From: Eubacterium sp. OM08-24
Lineage (GTDB): Bacteria; Bacillota; Clostridia; Oscillospirales; Acutalibacteraceae
Assembly: GCF_003438075.1 (NCBI RefSeq)
Contig: NZ_QSTA01000014.1
Span: 1 to 43,465, forward strand
Length of the DNA: 43,465 bases
Direction of reading: 5' to 3'
Position 1 is the first letter of the stretch; each line of letters begins with the position of its first letter. Positions 1 to 7,117 of this stretch are shown in pieces. Under the pieces are notes generated by a model. It worked only from the letters and a program-made list of their open reading frames with translations. It was not told where the DNA came from and did not search any database. A program made the translations under genes and the position numbers.

Positions 1-53
1 GGTGCCGAAAATACTTGGCTGGTGACGGCCTGGAAAAATAGGGAGATGCCAAC
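1..53 (+). rRNA. rrf: 5S ribosomal RNA, 3' part only
   Basis: The first ~53 bases match the 3' half of a Firmicutes 5S rRNA: GGTGCCGAAAATACTTGG, then the GACGGCC and GGAAAAATAGGGAGATGCC stretches that close helix I. The 5' half lies outside the window. A tRNA-Asn follows ~40 bases later, the usual layout for the end of an rRNA operon. The exact 3' end is estimated. Confidence 0.85.
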
Positions 54-90
54 ACAAGCAAATCACCCAGTAGGGTGTTTTGTCTTATAT

Positions 91-166
91 TCCTCCATAG
101 CTCAGTCGGTAGAGCGCATGACTGTTAATCATGATGTCACTGGTTCGAGCCCAGTTGGGGGAGCCA
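91..166 (+). tRNA. tRNA-Asn (anticodon GTT)
   Basis: A full cloverleaf can be folded. The acceptor stem TCCTCCA (91-97) pairs with TGGGGGA (156-162), followed by discriminator G and an encoded CCA (164-166). The anticodon stem CATGA/TCATG encloses loop CTGTTAA with anticodon GTT at 124-126. The T-loop is TTCGAGC. It lies just downstream of 5S rRNA, so it is probably co-transcribed with the rRNA operon. Confidence 0.97.
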
Positions 167-168
167 TA

Positions 169-197
169 ACAGAGTAGTTTTTACCTACTCTGTTTTT
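169..197 (+). terminator. Rho-independent terminator of the rRNA/tRNA-Asn operon
   Basis: ACAGAGTAG (169-177) pairs perfectly with CTACTCTGT (185-193), a 9-bp stem with a 7-base loop, followed by a T-run. It begins three bases after the tRNA CCA end. Confidence 0.9.
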
Positions 198-224
198 CTT
201 TGTTCAAAATCTTATCTAAATTAC

Positions 225-248
225 GTAACCGTCAAATAAAGCACACCT
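225..248 (+). repeat. IS66 left terminal inverted repeat
   Basis: 24 bases, reading GTAACCGTCAAATAAAGC from the outer end, identical to the reverse complement of 1422-1445. Confidence 0.9.
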
Positions 249-302
249 ACACAAACCGCCCGAAAAGCGATACAATAACAGAAAACGCAAAAGGAGGCGG
301 TT

Positions 303-497
303 ATGGTGACAGAACAGGAAGGTGCTTTGTTAGTCAGAAAATTTACGGACAGCAAACTGAGCGGACGGAAATTATGCCGTGAAAACGGCATAAAACGCAG
401 TACCCTCAGATACTGGATAGAACGTGCTGACGAGCTTGCCAACGGGAAAGAAGTATATTTTTCTGAATTGGTATTGGGCGGTGAAAATAAATGCTGA
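303..497 (+). CDS. IS66 TnpA-like short accessory protein
   Basis: A 64-residue protein that opens the IS66 operon. The segment LCRENGIKRSTLRYWIERA (about residues 24-42) reads as a helix-turn-helix, as in TnpA/OrfA proteins of IS66 elements, which are required together with TnpB and TnpC for transposition. The ribosome binding site AAAGGAGGCGG lies just before the ATG. The end overlaps the tnpB start by 7 bases, typical of translational coupling. It is shorter than many IS66 TnpA proteins (~100 aa), so it is either a compact variant or trimmed. Assignment rests on the motif and position rather than strong sequence identity. Confidence 0.7.
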   Translation: MVTEQEGALLVRKFTDSKLSGRKLCRENGIKRSTLRYWIERADELANGKEVYFSELVLGGENKC

Positions 498-838
498 CTA
501 TCCACCCTGAAAAGATTTATATTTCCTCTGCAAATGTTGATATGAGAAAAAGTATAGACGGCTTGTCTGCGATTGTAGAGCAGAATTTCAAACTTAATCA
601 GTTCAGTAACGCAATGTTTGTATTTCACAACAGGCACTGCGACAAGGTGAAAATTCTGTATTGGGACAGTGACGGTTTCTGCCTGATGTATAAAAGAATA
701 GAACACGGCAAATTCCACTTTCTGAGAGGTATTACAACTGATAAATACACAGTAACTCGGGAAGAACTTTCGTGGCTTTTGCACGGACTGAAAACAGAAG
801 AAATTCATAAATACAATTCACTTAAAAACGCTCGGTAA
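491..838 (+). CDS. tnpB: IS66 family TnpB accessory protein
   Basis: The 115-residue protein has the recognisable IS66 TnpB (Orf2) pattern: an N-terminal DMRKSIDGLSAIVEQNF, then MFVFHNRHCDKVKILYWDSDGFCLMYKRIEHGKF split across the middle, and a C-terminal REELSWLLHGL helix. In characterised IS66 elements TnpB is essential for transposition, though its biochemical role is unsettled. Length is normal for the family. It starts inside the end of the tnpA-like gene. The frame is intact, so tnpB could still be expressed even though tnpC is truncated. Confidence 0.93.
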   Translation: MLTIHPEKIYISSANVDMRKSIDGLSAIVEQNFKLNQFSNAMFVFHNRHCDKVKILYWDSDGFCLMYKRIEHGKFHFLRGITTDKYTVTREELSWLLHGLKTEEIHKYNSLKNAR

Positions 839-852
839 AACGGGTGTTTTTC

Positions 853-882
853 TTGATTTTATGCGCTTTTTTGCGGTATAAT
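853..882 (+). promoter_or_regulatory. Possible promoter between tnpB and tnpC
   Basis: TTGATT, 18 bases, TATAAT, located in the tnpB-tnpC gap. This fits a vegetative sigma-A promoter but may be chance in AT-rich DNA. Confidence 0.4.
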
Positions 883-910
883 TAAGACAGTAAAAAACTG
901 ATTTCGGAGC

Positions 911-1195
911 GTGATTATTTTGAAAAATATGCCTACATATGAAGAACTTCTTGCGCAGAATTCCGCTCTGAAAAAGCAGGTAAAATATCTCGAAAATCAA
1001 AATGAAAAAGCACAATCTGAAATTAAAAATCTTACACTTCAGAATAAAGAATTAATCGCAAATTACAACTGGATTCTGGAACAGCTGAAATTAAGCAAGA
1101 AGAAAATTTATGGTTCTTCAGCCGAGAAGATAGCCGAGGATTACGGACAGCTTAATCTCTTTAATGAAGCTGAGCTTGAAAGACAGCCGCTTTGA
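911..1195 (+). pseudogene. IS66 TnpC transposase, N-terminal fragment
   Basis: About 90 codons of the IS66 DDE transposase remain. Visible are the leucine-zipper-like coiled coil (ALKKQVKYLENQNEKAQSEI), then the family segment QLKLSKKKIYGSSAEKI and QLNLFNEAE. The zinc-binding region and the whole DDE catalytic core are missing; the frame leaves the family pattern right after NEAE and stops at 1195. A GTG at 911 or TTG at 920 could be the start. The fragment might be translated, but it cannot act as a transposase. Confidence 0.85.
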
Positions 1196-1756
1196 TTTAG
1201 ACTGTGATTTCAATTATCACTTAATACAAAGATATGCAAAAATGTGTCGTGAAAACGAGCCTGTCGCAGAAGCCTTTGTGTATTACATATCTGATGTCTT
1301 TGACGAAAGCGACAATATGAGTGACAGCGAGCTTCGCAGAAAAATGAATTACGGCTACAAACAAGTGCTTGATATGCTTTCAGGCAATATTTATTGAATT
1401 TGACACTTTCCTTCGGAGTCAAGGTGTGCTTTATTTGACGGTTACATAGATTCAATAATATTCAGAGATTTATGCGAAAGATGGGTAGACGATTATATTG
1501 CAAATAAAAATATCATAGCTTTCGAGAATATGATTTTGATTATGACGATTATACAGACCTTATAAAGCAATCATATAATTACCTAAGAGAAATTATAACA
1601 TCATATAATTTATCTACTAACGATTTGAATAATTCAAATCCTGCTTTTTTGTTTGATTACGCCAAAATCGTTTCGCTGATTAAAAGTTATGCCACAACAG
1701 AAAATTTTCAAGAATATTCAGAAGAATACATATCATCTCTGCTAATTGCAAAATAG
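1164..1756 (+). pseudogene. Broken unknown gene interrupted by IS66 right end
   Basis: From about 1196 the frame beginning at 1164 encodes FDLDCDFNYHLIQRYAK and SELRRKMNYGYKQVLDML up to a stop at 1395. After the IS66 right end (1422-1445) the same reading frame continues as DSIIFRDLCERWVDDYIAN. A shift near 1505-1520 then leads into another open stretch (YDFDYDDYTDLIKQSYNYL to YSEEYISSLLIAK) ending with TAG at 1754-1756. The pieces are acidic and helical and look like one degraded protein, but I do not recognise the family. The missing N-terminus suggests deletion into the IS. Whether the two sides were one gene is inferred from frame and composition only. Confidence 0.5.
1422..1445 (-). repeat. 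IS66 right terminal inverted repeat
   Basis: 24 bases, exact reverse complement of 225-248. Confidence 0.9.
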
Positions 1757-1915
1757 TTGGCAGAAATGTATTGCAATACTAAAGCAGAATTTAACGGCAC
1801 GCTAATATTCCGCCAAGGGTTTGACTCGAAAAATAATATCGTACACGCATATTGTTTTATTGAGAAACTTATTTATTAGAATAGAAAGCAACGATTGATT
1901 TAGGGGGATTTAATT

Positions 1916-2479
1916 ATGAGCAATAATGAATTCAAAAAGTATAATAATGAATATATAGAGGGCTTTTTATCGGACAAGGAGCATTTTAACGGTGTACTTT
2001 TTCTTTTGCGTGAGCCAAATGCACCTAAGCAAACAGAATTTTGGTTTAAAAAATCTTTAGAAAACAACAGTACACAAAGAAGTTTCACTCTTTACAAAAA
2101 CAAATTTAATATTTATCTTGGATATTTAGAAGGAAATTATAAATTATCGGGTTCCGCCTATGCTAACATTTGCCCATCAGATGGAGAAAATTATACAAGC
2201 AAAAAATATAAAGAACTTAGCAACTCTAATAAATATAGTAAATTTCTTGACATTTTAAATTGTTGTGACGGCAAAGTAAGATATGTTTTTACCTGTAATG
2301 ATATTTTCAAAGCAATATGTGAAATGAATAACATAGACCCGAACAAAACAGAGTCATCAAATATCATATACAGAAAATCTAATGTCAGAAAAAGGTTTGT
2401 AAAAATTAACGGAATAACTATATTTGATATTTATCATCCGTCATATACTAAATATCCTATGAAAGCAAACGAAATATGA
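1916..2479 (+). CDS. Hypothetical protein, possibly uracil-DNA glycosylase-like
   Basis: A soluble protein of 187 residues with no signal peptide or membrane segment. Four elements recall the uracil-DNA glycosylase superfamily: GVLFLLREPN (26-35) at the place of the first catalytic loop, YANICPSDGE (82-91), a hydrophobic strand VRYVFTCNDIFKAI (121-134), and DIYHPSY (171-177) resembling the HPS loop. The classical catalytic residues are not certain, so this is a fold-level guess. A GGGGG ribosome binding site precedes the ATG. The stop overlaps the start of the phosphatase gene (ATGA), so the two are translationally coupled. Alternatively it is an uncharacterised protein of a mobile region. 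Confidence 0.5.
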   Translation: MSNNEFKKYNNEYIEGFLSDKEHFNGVLFLLREPNAPKQTEFWFKKSLENNSTQRSFTLYKNKFNIYLGYLEGNYKLSGSAYANICPSDGENYTSKKYKELSNSNKYSKFLDILNCCDGKVRYVFTCNDIFKAICEMNNIDPNKTESSNIIYRKSNVRKRFVKINGITIFDIYHPSYTKYPMKANEI

Positions 2480-3186
2480 CCTATGTAATATCTGACCTAC
2501 ACGGTTACTCGATTGAAAAATTAAAAATATTGCTTGAAAAGGCTGGGTTTTGCGAGGATGATTTTCTTTACATACTTGGTGATGTGATTGACCGAAATGG
2601 TGATGGTGGCGTTGCGATTTTGCGGTGGCTGCTCTCCCGGCCTAATGTTCAGCTCATTCTCGGAAATCACGAGGCGATGCTTCTTGCTTGTGCATTTTTG
2701 TTTGAAGAAATCACGGACGACAGCATTGCTGATTTTGACAGTGAAAAAATAGAAATTCTATCAAATTATCAGCTAAACGGCGGTGATGTTACGCTGAAAG
2801 CCCTTGCAGGACTTAACAAAGAATCGCCCGAAACCGTTGCAAATATTCTTGATTATCTGCGTGACTGCCCTTTGTACGAAGCTGTTACGGCAGGTGGTAA
2901 GGATTATTTCCTTTGTCACAGTGGCATTGATGATTTTGAAAAGGGCAAAAAAATCAGCGACTATCCTGCCGACGCTTTCATTTGGGCTTGGCTTGATCTT
3001 GCTGATGAATATTTTGATGATATTATAACCGTTTTAGGTCATACGCCGACAATGAATTATGGCGAGCAATATCGTAACAAAATAATCAAAACGAGAACTT
3101 GGCTCGATATTGATATGGGCGCAGCAGACGGCAAAACCGAGCCTGTCCTCCGCCGCCTTGATGATATGAAAGAGTTTAGAAATTGA
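2476..3186 (+). CDS. PPP-type metallophosphoesterase (Ser/Thr phosphatase or Ap4A hydrolase-like)
   Basis: The metal-binding motifs of the calcineurin-like phosphoesterase fold are in order: DLHG (7-10), GDVIDR (35-40), GNHE (63-66), CHSG with His148, and LGHTP with His189. These residues normally bind two metal ions. Bacterial relatives dephosphorylate phosphoproteins or cleave diadenosine tetraphosphate; the sequence does not say which. Length (236 aa) is ordinary. The ATG overlaps the previous stop by 4 bases, so expression is tied to the upstream protein. No membrane segment is visible. No terminator follows before the convergent lipoprotein gene. Confidence 0.85.
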   Translation: MTYVISDLHGYSIEKLKILLEKAGFCEDDFLYILGDVIDRNGDGGVAILRWLLSRPNVQLILGNHEAMLLACAFLFEEITDDSIADFDSEKIEILSNYQLNGGDVTLKALAGLNKESPETVANILDYLRDCPLYEAVTAGGKDYFLCHSGIDDFEKGKKISDYPADAFIWAWLDLADEYFDDIITVLGHTPTMNYGEQYRNKIIKTRTWLDIDMGAADGKTEPVLRRLDDMKEFRN

Positions 3187-3257
3187 ATACAAATATTAAC
3201 ACCACGGTAATTTGAAATGCTTCGGCTGTAATTATATCACTATTGGAAATTTAATAA

Positions 3258-4052
3258 TTAATAGTCTTTTCCTTCTATTAATACCGCTCCGTCATCAATT
3301 TTGTAATGTTCAGAAACCTCAAGGGTATTTGCAACCCATAAAGCAACATCTCCTGAAGAAATCTCGTTGCTATCATCAAAAGCACCGCATACTGAGTAAT
3401 TATCATCTCTGTAACAATTAATAGCTTTATGCGTAATATCATCAACCAAGTATGAATATTCTACAGTAATAATTTTACCGTCTTTCCCTTGATATTCTGA
3501 ATATTTAAAATCAGATGCCCACGTTTTGTTGCGCAGGGAATCAGGAATTTCATAATCAGGAAAGCTGTCAGGATCTGAAAGAATATTCAATAAATCTGAA
3601 AAACTGTACTTCGAGCCGGTTTCTCCGTCAGGTAAGCTGTCCAAATATTTGCTTATATTTATGTGTTCAATGCTGTCGCTGATGATTTTTTCTATTCCGT
3701 CATATGTTCCTTTGAACAAATCTTCATAGCCCTGTTTGTATTCGTCTGATACCGGCAAAATATCATTTGTAGTATAGTTTGAAATAACTAAATAATCCTG
3801 AGAAATATAGTTTTTATATTCCTCCGATTCGTTTGATGATGGACTCCTGCAAATAAGTGAATCTTTATCTGCGGCTACAGATGTCCAACTGTCGGGCGAC
3901 TCAAATGTAAAGGTTACTAAATCTAATTGGCTGTTTTCCGTGACCATTTTTGTTTCTACATAAGGCTTAATAATGGTATTATTCTGCTGACATCCTACAA
4001 GTGAAATCATAAGCACGATGGATATTATTGCTGATAAGATTTTGCTTTTCAT
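3258..4052 (-). CDS. Predicted lipoprotein, unknown function
   Basis: The protein has 264 residues with a type II signal peptide: positively charged MKSK, a hydrophobic stretch, and lipobox LVGC with the acylated Cys at residue 21. After cleavage it should be anchored to the outer face of the cell membrane. The mature part is acidic and rich in Asp, Ser and Tyr, with no domain I recognise. It starts with ATG after an AGGGG ribosome binding site and has its own promoter upstream. It resembles the two lipoproteins at 6-8 kb only in being a small acidic lipoprotein. Confidence 0.8.
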   Translation of the reverse strand: MKSKILSAIISIVLMISLVGCQQNNTIIKPYVETKMVTENSQLDLVTFTFESPDSWTSVAADKDSLICRSPSSNESEEYKNYISQDYLVISNYTTNDILPVSDEYKQGYEDLFKGTYDGIEKIISDSIEHINISKYLDSLPDGETGSKYSFSDLLNILSDPDSFPDYEIPDSLRNKTWASDFKYSEYQGKDGKIITVEYSYLVDDITHKAINCYRDDNYSVCGAFDDSNEISSGDVALWVANTLEVSEHYKIDDGAVLIEGKDY

Positions 4053-4104
4053 TTGTATGCCCCTATTCCTATTATATATTTTAACTGGAAATTATTTGAT
4101 ATTT

Positions 4105-4133
4105 ATTATACTTCTTGTATTGCTTTTTGTAAA
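4105..4133 (-). promoter_or_regulatory. Sigma-A type promoter for the 3258-4052 lipoprotein
   Basis: On the minus strand TTTACA (4128-4133), 17 bases, TATAAT (4105-4110). The predicted start near 4098 gives a ~45-base leader. Confidence 0.65.
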
Positions 4134-4209
4134 GTAATAAAGGTAAGTATATCAGGACTTATGCAAAGTTATGTGGGATATGTTTGTTCTACGAAAGGTG
4201 GCATAAGAT

Positions 4210-4473
4210 ATGGATATACTTGAAGATTTATATTATGGCAATTTATTCCCTCATGAAAAATGTGCGAAGCTTGACGATGAGGTTAAGGAACTATTGAAAC
4301 TGCTCAAAAGAAATGAAGAAAAGCTTGAGGCAACCCTGACTGAGGCGCAGAAAGAAACCTTTGAAAAATACAAGGATTGCAATCGTGAAATTTCTGAAAT
4401 CAGTGAGCGAGAGATATTCCTGAACGACTTTCGGTTGGGTGCAAGGATTATAATTGATGTAGTAAATAATTAA
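4210..4473 (+). CDS. Small helical protein, DUF6809-like
   Basis: An 87-residue protein, mostly charged helix: MDILEDLYYGNLFPHEKCA at the start, a coiled-coil-like centre (DEVKELLKLLKRNEEKLEA) and an ending FRLGARIIIDV. This N- and C-terminal pattern resembles a family of small Clostridia proteins annotated as DUF6809, whose function is unknown; the family name is from memory. A GAAAGGTGG ribosome binding site precedes the ATG. The gene ends directly at a strong hairpin, and an IS256-family element begins 57 bases after its stop. Confidence 0.65.
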   Translation: MDILEDLYYGNLFPHEKCAKLDDEVKELLKLLKRNEEKLEATLTEAQKETFEKYKDCNREISEISEREIFLNDFRLGARIIIDVVNN

Positions 4474-4474
4474 A

Positions 4475-4517
4475 AATCGGATAGGCAATCAATGGAAAAT
4501 TGACTGCCTATCCGATT
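4475..4517. terminator. Long hairpin after the DUF6809-like gene
   Basis: AATCGGATAGGCAATCAAT pairs with ATTGACTGCCTATCCGATT (19 bp with one mismatch, 5-base loop). There is no T-run on the plus strand, but on the minus strand the stem is followed by TTTTAATT. It may stop transcription from the IS side, or simply protect the 3' end of the small gene's mRNA. Confidence 0.6.
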
Positions 4518-4530
4518 GAGCTTGTAAAAT

Positions 4531-4553
4531 AAAGTGTGTAAGTTAGAAAAATA
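4531..4553 (+). repeat. IS256-family left terminal inverted repeat
   Basis: AAAGTGTGTAAGTTAGAAAA, matching the reverse complement of the right end with a short gap. Confidence 0.75.
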
Positions 4554-4615
4554 ACTTGCACACTTTTTGCTTTTGGGAAAAAGTGTGCTACAATGAAAGA
4601 AAGGACAGAAAAGGA

Positions 4616-5868
4616 ATGAACGAAATGGCAAAGAAAAAGGAAATCACACCGGGCGAGAACCTCGCAAAGTAGATCATCGAACAGTACAAACCGAAAAGCG
4701 TTGCAGATATGCAGGACGCCTTGAAAGACATTTTCGGACCGATGTTTGAGTCGATGTTGCAGGGCGAAATGAATAGCCACCTCGGATATGAAAGTAACGA
4801 TCACGGTGCAAAATCGACTGATAACCGTCGCAACGGTTATACAAATAAAAAAGTCAAAACGAGCGCCGGTGAGGTTGAAATCAAAGTGCCTCGTGACAGA
4901 GATTCAAGCTTTGAACCGTAGCTTGTGCCAAGGCGGCAAAAGGATGTATCTAAAATAGAGGAAAAGGTGCTGGCTATGTATGTACGAGGAATGAGCCAGA
5001 GAGATATTGCTGATACTATTGAGGATATCTATGGCTTTGAAATCTCACACGAAATGGTATCTCAAATTACCGACTGCGTATTGGATGAACTTAACGATTG
5101 GCAAAACAGACCTCTAAAAAGGATATATACATTTCTGTTTGTCGATTGTATGTATGTCACTATCAGAAAAGAATATGAGAGCAAGAATTATGCAGTATAT
5201 ACAATTTTAGGCTATGATATTGACGGACAAAAGGACATTTTAGGCTTGTGGCTTAATGAAAGCGAAAGTAAACACACTTGGATGCAAATATTTGACGAGC
5301 TAAAAGGACGAGGTGTGGAGGATGTATTGTTTATCTGTATGGACGGCGTTTCCGGTCTTGAAGACGGTGCAAAAGCGATATTTAAAGATGTTGTCGTGCA
5401 GCGTTGTATCGTACATTTAATTCGAAATTCAATTAAATATGTGCCAAGCAAGGACTACAAAAAATTCACACAAAGCATAAAGAAAGTGTACGGAGCACCG
5501 AGCCGTACAGCCTCTCGAAAAGCCTTTGAGCAGTTCTGTCAGGAGTGGTCGCAATACCCGTGAGCAGTAGATGTATGGAAGCGAAATTTCAACCATATAG
5601 AGCAGCTTTTCGATTACGGAAGTGCTGTTAGAAAAATTATGTACACAACAAATGCGGTTGAAAGCATCAATTCGAGCTTTAGAAAGGTCACCAAAAAGGT
5701 GCTTTTCCAAGCGAAAATGCATTGCTCAAATTGCTCTATCTCAGGATAACGGAGCTTTACAAAAAATGGAACGGAAGCAAGGTACAAAATTGGGCAATGG
5801 TCAGAAATCAGCTTGTGACAAACGACAAAATTAAAGCCCGTATTGAAAAATACGAGCACTTAATCTGA
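4616..5868 (+). pseudogene. IS256-family (Mutator) transposase, multiple stops and a frameshift
   Basis: The reading frame from ATG 4616 carries the Mutator transposase pattern. The three acidic residues of the catalytic centre can be placed: Asp in FLFVDCMYVTIR, Asp in ICMDGVSGL, and Glu in YTTNAVESIN. The frame is broken by TAG at 4670-4672 (codon 19), TAG at 4919-4921 (likely from CAG) and TGA at 5561-5563. A one-base shift near 5697 moves the true C-terminus (GAFPSENALLKLLYLRITEL to ARIEKYEHLI) into another frame, ending with TGA at 5866-5868. Intact relatives have ~400 residues, close to what these pieces sum to. Decay, not truncation, has disabled it. Confidence 0.92.
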
Positions 5869-5942
5869 CGCCGTTTTGTACGCCTTTTTCGTTGTGCTCC
5901 GCTCCACTCCAAAGGTGTACAAAAACATCAATTATCTATTTT

Positions 5943-6065
5943 CTAAAAAAACTTACACACTTTTATTGACAAAGCCGCAATCTCCTCCATTGCAGTTTTT
6001 AAAGCCTCTTTTTTTACTTCATCTAAAACAAATTTGGTTGTATCAAAAGAAAATCCGTTGCTCAT
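5943..6065 (-). pseudogene. Small-protein gene, second copy, truncated by IS256
   Basis: On the minus strand ATG at 6065, after ribosome binding site GGAGG, encodes MSNGFSFDTTKFVLDEVKKE and ALKTAMEEIAAL. This is nearly the same as the start of the small protein at 6859-7101 (FDTTKFVLGEVKKEALKTAMEELAEL). About 34 codons in, the frame runs into the IS256 terminal repeat and stops at 5943. It follows the lipoprotein at 6079-6711, as the better-preserved copy follows its own lipoprotein. The rest of the gene is not present on the other side of the IS, so a deletion accompanied or followed the insertion. Confidence 0.75.
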
Positions 6066-6078
6066 TTTTTCCTCCATA

Positions 6079-6711
6079 TCATATTTCATTTACAATGGAT
6101 ATTGTGTTGATTGTACTGTCCTCATTATACCAGAAATCTATATATGTATTATCATTGCTGTCCATTCCGTAATATAATACTCCGCTTCCGTCATCAAAAG
6201 TTTCTATTCTCGAAGGCTCTCCGAATTTGCTCAGTATTTCCCCCCTTTTACTTTTTCCGCTTATACCGTCAATTTCGACCAGACCGGCATAATCTTCTTT
6301 TAAAAAAGTATAATCTAAAGAGGACGCAACAATTTCATCGGGAGTGATGTTTTCCTTATAATTACTTATATTCATGCTTGAAACTTTTTTACCATTTAAC
6401 AATAAAGTACCGTATGCATATGTATTGCCGTCTTTTTCATATACTGACACATCATCATCAAACGAAAACCCTTCCGGCAAATCGCTTTGTTTATAAGGTA
6501 TCTTCATTGGTTTTCCGTTGAGCGTAACCTTATCAAGCATCTGTAAAACCTTGGTGTCATTGTCATCTGAATAACCCGAACCGTTTTCCTGCGAAACCTG
6601 AGAAACTGAACTTGTATCTGAAACAGAGCCGTTTCCGCCTGCACATCCTGCCAGGCCCGCAACCATAGATAAAGTAAGTACCGCTGTAATTATAATTGTT
6701 CTTATTTTCAT
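6079..6711 (-). CDS. Predicted lipoprotein, copy B of a tandem pair
   Basis: A 210-residue lipoprotein. The start is set at ATG 6711, after ribosome binding site GGAGG, not at the longer in-frame start at 6807 that lies upstream of the predicted promoter. The signal peptide ends in lipobox LAGC (Cys23). A Gly/Ser-rich spacer follows. The C-terminal part has a segment GEILSKFGEPSRIE that recalls the short motif of BamE/SmpA-like folds; this is weak. The first ~75 residues are nearly identical to copy A (7118-7753), the rest only about half identical. A remnant of a small partner gene lies directly downstream. Function unknown. Confidence 0.8.
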   Translation of the reverse strand: MKIRTIIITAVLTLSMVAGLAGCAGGNGSVSDTSSVSQVSQENGSGYSDDNDTKVLQMLDKVTLNGKPMKIPYKQSDLPEGFSFDDDVSVYEKDGNTYAYGTLLLNGKKVSSMNISNYKENITPDEIVASSLDYTFLKEDYAGLVEIDGISGKSKRGEILSKFGEPSRIETFDDGSGVLYYGMDSNDNTYIDFWYNEDSTINTISIVNEI

Positions 6712-6743
6712 AATAATAAACCTCCATTTGTATCTTGTTACAT

Positions 6744-6772
6744 ATTTTAACATAACACTGTCGTGGTTACAA
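6744..6772 (-). promoter_or_regulatory. Promoter of lipoprotein copy B with degraded palindromic spacer
   Basis: Minus strand: TTGTAA (6767-6772), 17 bases, TAAAAT (6744-6749). The spacer holds CACGACAGTGTTATG, a decayed form of the perfect palindrome in copy A's promoter. Confidence 0.65.
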
Positions 6773-6858
6773 TTTATATAATGCAGAAAAATGTCAAAAT
6801 AAGGCAATCCTATATGTATGTTTTTACTATTATATTCTATTATGTAGCAATGTTTTGG

Positions 6859-7101
6859 TCAACTCCGCATAACAGTAAAACAGTTACATAAATCAGACAA
6901 AATAAAAAACGCAAAGAAATCCCTGCGTTTATCCTGATATTCAGCCAGAGCCTGAAAACCTGAATTTGCATAATTTCCGTTTTTCAGGTATGTTCTGTCG
7001 CCGAACAACTCGGCAAGCTCCTCCATTGCAGTTTTTAAAGCCTCTTTTTTTACTTCACCTAAAACAAATTTTGTTGTATCAAAAACGAAATTGTTATCCA
7101 T
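6859..7101 (-). CDS. Small protein paired with lipoprotein A, C-terminus altered by duplication
   Basis: An 80-residue protein (MDNNFVFDTTKFVLGEVKKE, then ALKTAMEELAELFGDRTYLK and GFQALAEYQDKRRDFFAF). It starts 16 bases after the stop of lipoprotein A, with no strong ribosome binding site of its own, so coupling is likely. The amphipathic helix at 14-31 is conserved in the copy at 6065. The last ~13 codons are read from DNA duplicated from upstream of the lipoprotein promoter: similarity to the region around 7938 begins at 6897. Its natural C-terminus has probably been lost. I do not recognise the family. Confidence 0.6.
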   Translation of the reverse strand: MDNNFVFDTTKFVLGEVKKEALKTAMEELAELFGDRTYLKNGNYANSGFQALAEYQDKRRDFFAFFILSDLCNCFTVMRS

Positions 7102-7117
7102 ATAAATCTACAATTAA

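Larger units (their letters stand above)
225..1445 (+). mobile_element. IS66-family insertion sequence remnant (internally rearranged)
   Basis: The element has perfect 24-bp terminal inverted repeats starting GTAACCG (225-248 and 1422-1445), a GTAA-starting end as is usual for IS66. It carries the IS66 gene order tnpA-like, tnpB, tnpC. Only ~90 N-terminal codons of tnpC survive, against roughly 450-520 in intact copies. Sequence between about 1196 and 1394 does not look like tnpC and may be foreign. The 8 bases outside each end (217-224 and 1446-1453) do not match, so no target duplication is visible. It is probably unable to move by itself. Confidence 0.85.
4531..5963 (+). mobile_element. 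IS256-family insertion sequence, inactivated
   Basis: The ends are imperfect inverted repeats: AAAGTGTGTAAGTT at 4531 and the matching ACTTACACACTTT at 5951-5963, with an inner AGAAAATA block on both sides. Inside is one Mutator-type transposase gene with three nonsense codons and a frameshift. The bases flanking the two ends show no 8-9 bp duplication. The right end cuts a small minus-strand gene. The element is dead by itself. Confidence 0.88.

Noticed and set aside
221..808. 195-codon minus-strand ORF opposite the IS66 genes
   Set aside because: It is antisense to the well-supported tnpA-like and tnpB genes, has no ribosome binding site and no domain.
4616..5868. TAG read as an amino acid (stop-codon reassignment)
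   Set aside because: Several in-frame TAG codons appear, but only in decaying genes (IS256 transposase, nitrilase remnant). The gene at 24265-24711 ends in TAG right before a strong terminator, which shows that TAG still works as a stop.
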